Part shown: piece by piece, positions 60,801 through 64,000 of the stretch
Layout: each line of letters begins with the position of its first letter
How positions within the stretch are numbered: the stretch's first letter is position 1
Assembly (NCBI RefSeq): GCF_009796285.1
Contig: NZ_CP047020.1
Span: 1,922,001-1,986,000 of the forward strand
Length of the DNA stretch: 64,000 bases
From: Streptomyces broussonetiae
GTDB lineage: Bacteria; Actinomycetota; Actinomycetes; Streptomycetales; Streptomycetaceae
Direction: 5' to 3'
Translations under genes and position numbers: made by a program
Notes under the pieces: generated by a model
The model's database searches: none
Seen by the model: only the letters and a program-made list of their open reading frames with translations
Told to the model about the DNA's origin: nothing

Positions 60801-61926
60801 TGTCCCGGTCGACTTTCCTGGCACTACGGCCCACCGACGCGGTGCGATGCCCAACCTCAGTGGCGCCATGTCCGACTTGCGCGGCACGACGTGCACCTTC
60901 CTCGGCGGCACGGCCGACCGCCGCACCTGGATCCTCCGCGGGGGTCACCACCGGACCCGCATCCACCGCGGCACCACCGGCCTCCGCACCACCGGCCTCC
61001 GCACCACCGGCCTCCGCCCCGGCGGCGGACGGCCCGGCGGCGGACGGCCCGTGCGGTGACGGCGGACCGGCGTGCGTCACCCCGTGGATCGCCGCCGACA
61101 CCTCCCGTATCACCCGCCCTACGTCCCCCCACCGTTCGGCGAACCGGGCGGCGAGGAAGCCGTCCTGGCCCACCGGGAGCAGGTGGGTGTGCGGATCACC
61201 CACGCCCAGCAGGGAGGCGACCGTCTCGGGGTCGTCGGAGGGCGGTTGCGGGGACTCGGGGCCGCGGCGGCGCAGGACGCGGTGGCCGCCCAGGACCACG
61301 GTCTCCGAACCGTCGAGTGACCGCAGGGCCGCCCGGACCGGTTCGGGCAGTCCCGACTCGGCCAGCAGGGCGAGCTGACTGTCGAGGACCACACCGGCCG
61401 CCCCGCCGGCCACGGCGGCTGCCGCCGTTCGCGGTCCGATGCCGCCGCAGGCCCAGACCGGCAGCCCGCTCAACTCCCCGTCGGACAGAAGCTGTTGCAG
61501 CAGGACGTAGGTGCTCAGTTCACCCACCCGACCACCGCTCTCGCCGCCCCGGGCGATCAGCCCCCGGGCACCGGTGCGGATGGCCGCCCTGGCCTGCCCG
61601 AGGTCGGTGACCTCCATCAACACCCGCTGTCCGGGCGCAAGTTCGGGCACGGTCCAGGCCGCGTCCGGGGTGAGGACGACGGTGTCGGGGCCGTCCCGGA
61701 CGTCGGCCGGGGTCAGGGCACAGTGACGGGTCACCCGTATGCCGAAGGGGCCCGGCGCGGCTCGTCTCAGCCGGGACAGCTCCTCTCGGGACCGTCGGTC
61801 CCCGGTGCCGAGGTCGAGGACGCCGAGCCCGCCGGCGACGCAGGCCGCCGCGGCGAGACGGGCGTCGGGCTCTCCGAACGGGGTGAGGCACAGGATCAGG
61901 TCGTGGGCGCGCACAGGGGAGGTCAT
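54826..61926 (-). CDS. PUFA-synthase-like megasynthase 1: NMO-NMO-KS-AT-ACP-KR
   Basis: A 2366-residue synthase. Two flavin TIM-barrel domains of the nitronate monooxygenase/PfaD enoyl-reductase type come first: a divergent one (about 5-250, with GGESGGRVGE) and a typical one (about 395-750, with EGSECGGHVGPR near 525). KS follows (about 760-1190; DAACASSLAALD with Cys near 945; EAHGTGTVVGD; GHTKCAAGLAGLIK). Next come AT (about 1290-1590; FPGQGSQ; GHSYGE near 1396), one ACP (DLSIDSIKRAE, Ser near 1795), and KR (LAGGARGIT near 2095; Tyr in DYAAANDA near 2280). GGAG lies five bases before the ATG. It is the first gene of a six-gene operon and supplies chain extension, ketoreduction and enoyl reduction; dehydration comes from megasynthase 2. 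Confidence 0.93.
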   Translation of the reverse strand: MTSPVRAHDLILCLTPFGEPDARLAAAACVAGGLGVLDLGTGDRRSREELSRLRRAAPGPFGIRVTRHCALTPADVRDGPDTVVLTPDAAWTVPELAPGQRVLMEVTDLGQARAAIRTGARGLIARGGESGGRVGELSTYVLLQQLLSDGELSGLPVWACGGIGPRTAAAAVAGGAAGVVLDSQLALLAESGLPEPVRAALRSLDGSETVVLGGHRVLRRRGPESPQPPSDDPETVASLLGVGDPHTHLLPVGQDGFLAARFAERWGDVGRVIREVSAAIHGVTHAGPPSPHGPSAAGPSAAGAEAGGAEAGGAEAGGAAVDAGPVVTPAEDPGAAVGRAAEEGARRAAQVGHGATEVGHRTASVGRSARKVDRDTGEAGPADALRPGSAMCRALGTRLPVAQGPMTRVSDKAGFAAAVAAGGALPFLALALADGERTRAMLTEARGVLDGRPWGVGVLGFAPEEIRNAQLDAVRELRPTHAVIAGGRPAQAETLERAGIRTFLHVPSPGLLRQFLEAGARRFVFEGSECGGHVGPRASFALWEAQLAVIEDHFASAGDDAVRQLEVLFAGGVHDERSAAMVAALAAPLTARGAAVGLLMGTAYLFTQEAVAHGAIRPLFQRQVLDATATALLETAPGHATRCVPSPFTGDYRDREATLRARGLADREVWEGLERLNVGRLRIASKGVERGADGELTDVGEERQLADGMFMAGQVAVLRSTTTTVADLHRAVTDGAADFLTRRALRPALRAPDEPPAPAPLDIAIVGMSCMFPDAPDLAAFWANVVAGRDAVTEVPPDRWDPAVHHASGSTASKWGGFLPRIPFDPLRYGIPPASLGSIEPVQLLSLEAARRALEDAGYGEQGRTFDRARASVVFGAEAGSDLSNAVTLRAVLPAYYGKVPDGIEAQLPRLTEDSFPGMLANVVSGRIANRLDLGGANFTVDAACASSLAALDVACKELVSGTSDLVLCGGADLHNGINDYVLFSAVHALSPTGRSRAFDSRADGIALGEGVACLVLKRLTDAERDGDRIYGVVKGLGSASDGRSLGLTAPRPEGQRAALERAYRNAAVSPADVGLVEAHGTGTVVGDRTELAVLSAVFAEAGASTGGCALGSVKSQIGHTKCAAGLAGLIKTALALYTGVTPPTLHLERPNPAWTEDDSPFAFHTRARPWTAPAAQRFAGVSAFGFGGTNFHAVLAAHAGAVPPAQALDAWPCELFLFRGRDTAAAHRTVEEVLRAAEAEGRPWRLRDLALAAARRADTTREPVQAAIVARDLEELTGQLRRILAGERDPAAGIHGADPVAGGTAFLFPGQGSQRTGMLADLLVTLPELRHFLHLGRAHADVVHPPAAFDDTAREARRAALTDTRAAQPALGIAGLAAHAFLTSAGVRPDQAAGHSYGELVALAAAGALDPETLLELSGERAGAILAAAGDDPGTMAAVGAPAETVTEVLRTAEAPTSVVLANLNSPEQTVISGPTADVETAVRLLRATGLGAKRIPVACAFHSPLVATAGERFAKALADRTVRAPEFPVWANRTAAPYLPDPDAVRTELAAQIGSPVAFAAQIEAMYEAGARLFVEAGPGTVLTRLVGQILGDRPHRTVACEPAAGSGLRGWLDALARLAVAGRPVRTAWLLRGRDAVDALRTPAPRRPGWTVDGHLVRTADGELLPGALAPARRVVETTVTTDQPNGVPTDRDALISEFLRTSREMIAAQRDVLLTYFGAAATATPPAPVPPSVQLAAPELPAVEPRSTVTGSTEPADDVDRVVLEIISERTGYPVDMIEPDLDLEADLSIDSIKRAEIAGELAKRLGIADGAEVLDDAELEELAKARTAAAVTQWLTARIGAGVPGGGEPAEEQTEASYTGTQPQEHSSVPGVSPRRCALRPVPLPEPGPADLDLSGRRFALLGGGEGVAAAVAARLAGHGADAVILDRGHLLTAADGPVDAVVYLGALPGPDLPVLPDAFPVLRAALACGPRTLLAVRAADREPALRAAGLDGLFRSVGHEYPGLLARVAAVPDTGPAAVAEAVLAELRAPEPAAPVVLRTAAGARQGLELVPAPLGPLGTTGAGPAADGAAEAAALGLDRDSVVLLAGGARGITARFAATLARACRCRIELLGRTPAPAAPEDPRTTAARTPTELRAALAADPETPTPAEINRAAERILAQREIATTLAELGALGSEARYRAVDFRERDAVLQAVKEIHAEHGRLDGVVFAAGVIEDRLIADKTPESFQRVYGTKTAGAAALFAALDDLPDAPAFTVLFGSIAAVLGNRGQADYAAANDALEALGADWAARTGHRALTVHWGPWAPSGPHSGMVGAELGRAYARRGVGLIDPDEGTAALLRELAWGDPADRAVVHTASGW
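60971..61015. repeat. 15-bp tandem repeat in the NMO-NMO linker
   Basis: Three perfect copies of GCACCACCGGCCTCC encode GGAEA repeats on the minus strand. They lie in the Ala/Gly-rich linker between the two flavin domains of megasynthase 1. Confidence 0.85.
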
Positions 61927-62333
61927 GATGCTCCGGCACGGTCGGCGAGACTGCACGGTGGGGGGTGTGCGGCGGAACTCTCTGGTGCGAGGGCACCGGA
62001 ACCTAGCGAGGTGTTACTCACGGGTCAATGACGACGCACCCTTTTTGTGGCCGGTGACGCCGATTCGGCCAGTCGATCGAATTCCCCGCAAGGGCCCAGA
62101 TACGCGGCGAATTCCGTCACGGACGCGGGCCCGGTATCGCCCGGGCCCGCACGCCACACCACCCCAACCCCGGCAAAGCGTCCACCCGCTTCACCACACA
62201 CTCACCCGCGCGCAACACGCCGGGACAGTCACGCGAAGTCTGTAAATTCCGCATGACGTCACGCCCCTGGCTCGAACACGATTCAACGACTCGCCGGTGC
62301 CCGGAGGAACCGCTCCGGGCACCGGCGCCGGCG
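61927..62333. promoter_or_regulatory. Upstream control region of the lipid-synthase operon
   Basis: No gene is visible in this 407-bp gap. It is AT-richer than the genes and includes a CTTTTTGTGG stretch near 62041. A 10-bp hairpin (GCGGGCCCGG / CCGGGCCCGC, 62125-62150, 6-nt loop) lies 200 bp from the megasynthase start. The operon promoter should be here, but no consensus is clear enough to place it. Confidence 0.5.
62293..62326 (-). terminator. Strong terminator after the ricin-like gene
   Basis: Perfect 14-bp stem GCCGGTGCCCGGAG / CTCCGGGCACCGGC with a 6-nt loop, 7 bp beyond the stop at 62334 on the minus strand. It insulates the lipid-synthase operon from the upstream gene. Confidence 0.85.
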
Positions 62334-63971
62334 TCAGCGAAGCAGCGACCCCACGGCCGCCGGTACGGCGGCGGCCTCCCCCGTGACCGGCGGGAGCGCG
62401 CCGCTCACCGCGTGCACCGCGGCACCGTCGCCGGACGCGGAACCGGACCCCGTACGGCCCCGGTCATGACCGGCGCGGACCTGGGCGATCCGGATCCCGT
62501 TCCCGTCCCCGGACCGCCCCGCACGCCCGGAGCGCCCCGCCCGTCCCGGCTCCCACGGCTCCCCCGACAGCCCGGGCCCGCCCGGCACCCCGGGCGCCCC
62601 CAGGTCTCCCGGTCCGTGTCCTGCGTCGTCGCCCTGCGGACCTCCGGCCTGCCCGGGGCAGAGGTCGGGCGCTCCCGGCGCACCGACTTCGCCCCGCTCA
62701 CCCTGCACCGCCACCGCATCCGGATCGCCCCCCGGATCCGGCTCACCCGGCCGGCCCGGCGCGCCCCGTGGCACATCGGCCCGCCCCGCCCGGCCCTCGC
62801 CCGGCTCCAGGATCCAGACCTGCCCCGGTGAGCCGTCCCGCCGCGCCACCCCCACTCCGGCGTCCGCCCCGTCGGCACCGGGAGCGAGCGCGAGGCCCTC
62901 GTGCCGACGGAGCAGGATCTCGCCGTGCACGGTGATGTCGTAGGCCACCTCTCCGTCGTGCACGACGCAACCGGCCGGCACGACGCTCTTCGTCCCGGGG
63001 TCTGCGGCCGGACACAGGGACGGGTAGGCCGCGCTGCGCAGCAACCCGTCGTCCTGGTACGACCACAGCTGAGCGGCGGCGGCCGAGGAGCACGGCGCGA
63101 GCCCGACCCCCGCACCCGCCTCCACCCTGCCCCCGCGCACCTCCAGGCAGCGCCCGGAGACGAAGCCCCACAGGCTCCCGCGCGCGACCTCGACGGGCTC
63201 GCCCAGCGATCCGGGCGAGCCGCCCGGGCCACCCGAACCCACCGAGCCGACCGGACTGCCCGGACCGTCCCCGGCGCCCGGACCACCCCCCACCACCGAG
63301 CCGCCCGAGCCCGCCGAAGCAGCCGGCGCGGCAGAGTCGGCCGAGGCCGTCGAAGGCGACGTCCCGGGCGCCGTACCGGTGCCACCCGGGCGGGTGGTGT
63401 GGCCGACAGGGGCACCCCAGGTGGCGCCGGGCACGGGGACACCGTTGTCATCGGACCAGCTCCTGGCCACGAGTACGGTGGCGAGCAGCGCGAGCGCGGC
63501 CAGCCCGGCACCGACCAGCACAACCGTGCGGTGGCGGCTCCCCGGGCGGGTGCGGTGCCGGCCGCCGGCCCCTGCCCGCGCCGGGTCCGGTGCGGGGGCG
63601 AGCGGCCAGTCGTCGGCGGCGCCGCGCCCGGGGCGCGAGTCGAGATAGCGGCGGGCACCCCAGCCGAGCACGGTCTCGGCGAGCATGAGATCCAGACCAC
63701 CCTCGAACCGCCCGATGGTGTCGGCGGCGTGCAGGCAGTACGGACAGACCGTCAGATGCTGTCGCACATCAGGCAGCAGAACGCCGCCGCCTCGCATCGG
63801 GACGTCGAGGAGCCGGTTGTAGAAGCGGCATTCCTTCGTCGGCGCGAGTTCCCTGTGGGCGCGTACGCAACCCGTGCGGAATTGCTCGCGCGCCTGTTCC
63901 AGAGCGGTGGCCGCGACGGTCGGCTCCACCCCCAGCAGACCAGCGGGTATGGTTATCGGCTCCGCTTCCAC
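62334..63971 (-). CDS. Zinc-finger / transmembrane / ricin-like protein with collagen-like tail
   Basis: At least 545 residues; the frame stays open to the window edge, so the true start may lie outside. The N-terminal part ends in HLTVCPYC, like the zinc finger of anti-sigma proteins. One membrane helix follows (VVLVGAGLAALALLATVLVA, near residue 155), then a Ser/Gly/Ala/Pro-rich spacer. A lectin-like block comes next (about 260-385; GSLWGFVSGRCLEVRGGRVE, then SPGQVWILEPG), resembling ricin B trefoil repeats. The last 150 residues are Gly/Pro-rich with imperfect Gly-x-y runs, collagen-like. The zinc finger would be cytosolic and the lectin part outside. No sigma gene is visible in the window beside it. 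It could sense or bind extracellular glycans. Confidence 0.65.
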   Translation of the reverse strand: MEAEPITIPAGLLGVEPTVAATALEQAREQFRTGCVRAHRELAPTKECRFYNRLLDVPMRGGGVLLPDVRQHLTVCPYCLHAADTIGRFEGGLDLMLAETVLGWGARRYLDSRPGRGAADDWPLAPAPDPARAGAGGRHRTRPGSRHRTVVLVGAGLAALALLATVLVARSWSDDNGVPVPGATWGAPVGHTTRPGGTGTAPGTSPSTASADSAAPAASAGSGGSVVGGGPGAGDGPGSPVGSVGSGGPGGSPGSLGEPVEVARGSLWGFVSGRCLEVRGGRVEAGAGVGLAPCSSAAAAQLWSYQDDGLLRSAAYPSLCPAADPGTKSVVPAGCVVHDGEVAYDITVHGEILLRRHEGLALAPGADGADAGVGVARRDGSPGQVWILEPGEGRAGRADVPRGAPGRPGEPDPGGDPDAVAVQGERGEVGAPGAPDLCPGQAGGPQGDDAGHGPGDLGAPGVPGGPGLSGEPWEPGRAGRSGRAGRSGDGNGIRIAQVRAGHDRGRTGSGSASGDGAAVHAVSGALPPVTGEAAAVPAAVGSLLR

Positions 63972-64000
63972 CTCGGTGTGCCACAGAAGGCATTGCGAGG

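Noticed and set aside
46851..61926. Enediyne polyketide cluster
   Set aside because: Enediyne synthases join KS-AT-ACP-KR-DH-PPTase in one protein and come with a conserved cassette of accessory genes; here functions are split over two proteins, flavin ER domains are present and the cassette is absent.
46851..61926. A true EPA/DHA synthase
   Set aside because: PUFA synthases carry tandem ACPs and more dehydratase domains; with one internal ACP, one free ACP, a glycosyltransferase and a methyltransferase, a free polyunsaturated fatty acid is not the obvious product.

Overview
The window is a high-GC actinobacterial chromosome segment, most likely Streptomyces. Codons end almost always in G or C, many starts are GTG, genes are often coupled by 4-nt ATGA/GTGA overlaps, and the families present (ROK, HutC/GntR, ECF41 sigma, WXG100/Rhs toxins, a P450 with its own ferredoxin, Imm21) are typical Streptomyces cargo. 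No rRNA, tRNA, insertion sequence or CRISPR array was recognised. The first and last genes run to or past the window edges.

Layout. 1-13 kb is mostly housekeeping and regulation: purB (5' cut), a Mug-type DNA glycosylase, ROK and GntR regulators, an ECF41 sigma factor facing an NAD(P)-dependent oxidoreductase, an alpha/beta hydrolase, an ACT-GNAT fusion, a trans-sulfuration PLP enzyme facing its Lrp regulator, and a DUF885 protein. 13.8-17.5 kb has a membrane protein, then a ferredoxin / ferredoxin reductase / cytochrome P450 cassette. 17.6-22.6 kb carries an orphan Imm21 protein, a rhodanese facing an Lrp regulator, a secreted protein, and an MFS exporter facing a DeoR regulator across two identical-spacing dyads. 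Three decayed genes lie between 2.6 and 23.7 kb: a LuxR-type HTH fragment, a PhoD N-terminal fragment and an MBL-fold hydrolase with two in-frame stops.

23.8-29.2 kb is a polymorphic toxin island: WXG100-like protein, a 1424-residue Rhs protein with an exchangeable toxin tip, its immunity protein and a small membrane protein. 29.5-46.8 kb returns to general functions: SbcCD nuclease, IMPACT-family protein, SixA-like phosphatase with a CysRS/MshC-like partner, CoA-binding protein, APC permease, p-hydroxybenzoate hydroxylase, ArsR plus CDF metal exporter, YbaK deacylase, XRE-cupin regulator facing an EamA exporter, hexapeptide acyltransferase, gamma carbonic anhydrase, DedA and a flippase-like protein.

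The most striking part is a single tightly coupled minus-strand operon of about 15 kb (61926 down to 46851). It holds two PUFA-synthase-like megasynthases, a free ACP, an alpha/beta hydrolase, a macrolide-type glycosyltransferase and a zinc-ribbon methyltransferase. Megasynthase 1 reads NMO/ER-NMO/ER-KS-AT-ACP-KR; megasynthase 2 reads KS-AT-DH-PPTase. Together they contain every activity for an iterative reducing fatty-acid/polyketide chain, including self-phosphopantetheinylation. The tailoring genes suggest a glycosylated and possibly methylated lipid. From memory, this architecture resembles the S. coelicolor locus catalogued as an eicosapentaenoic-acid-type synthase (SCO0124-SCO0129), whose product I do not know to be established. 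The window ends with a zinc-finger / membrane / ricin-like protein with a collagen-like tail.
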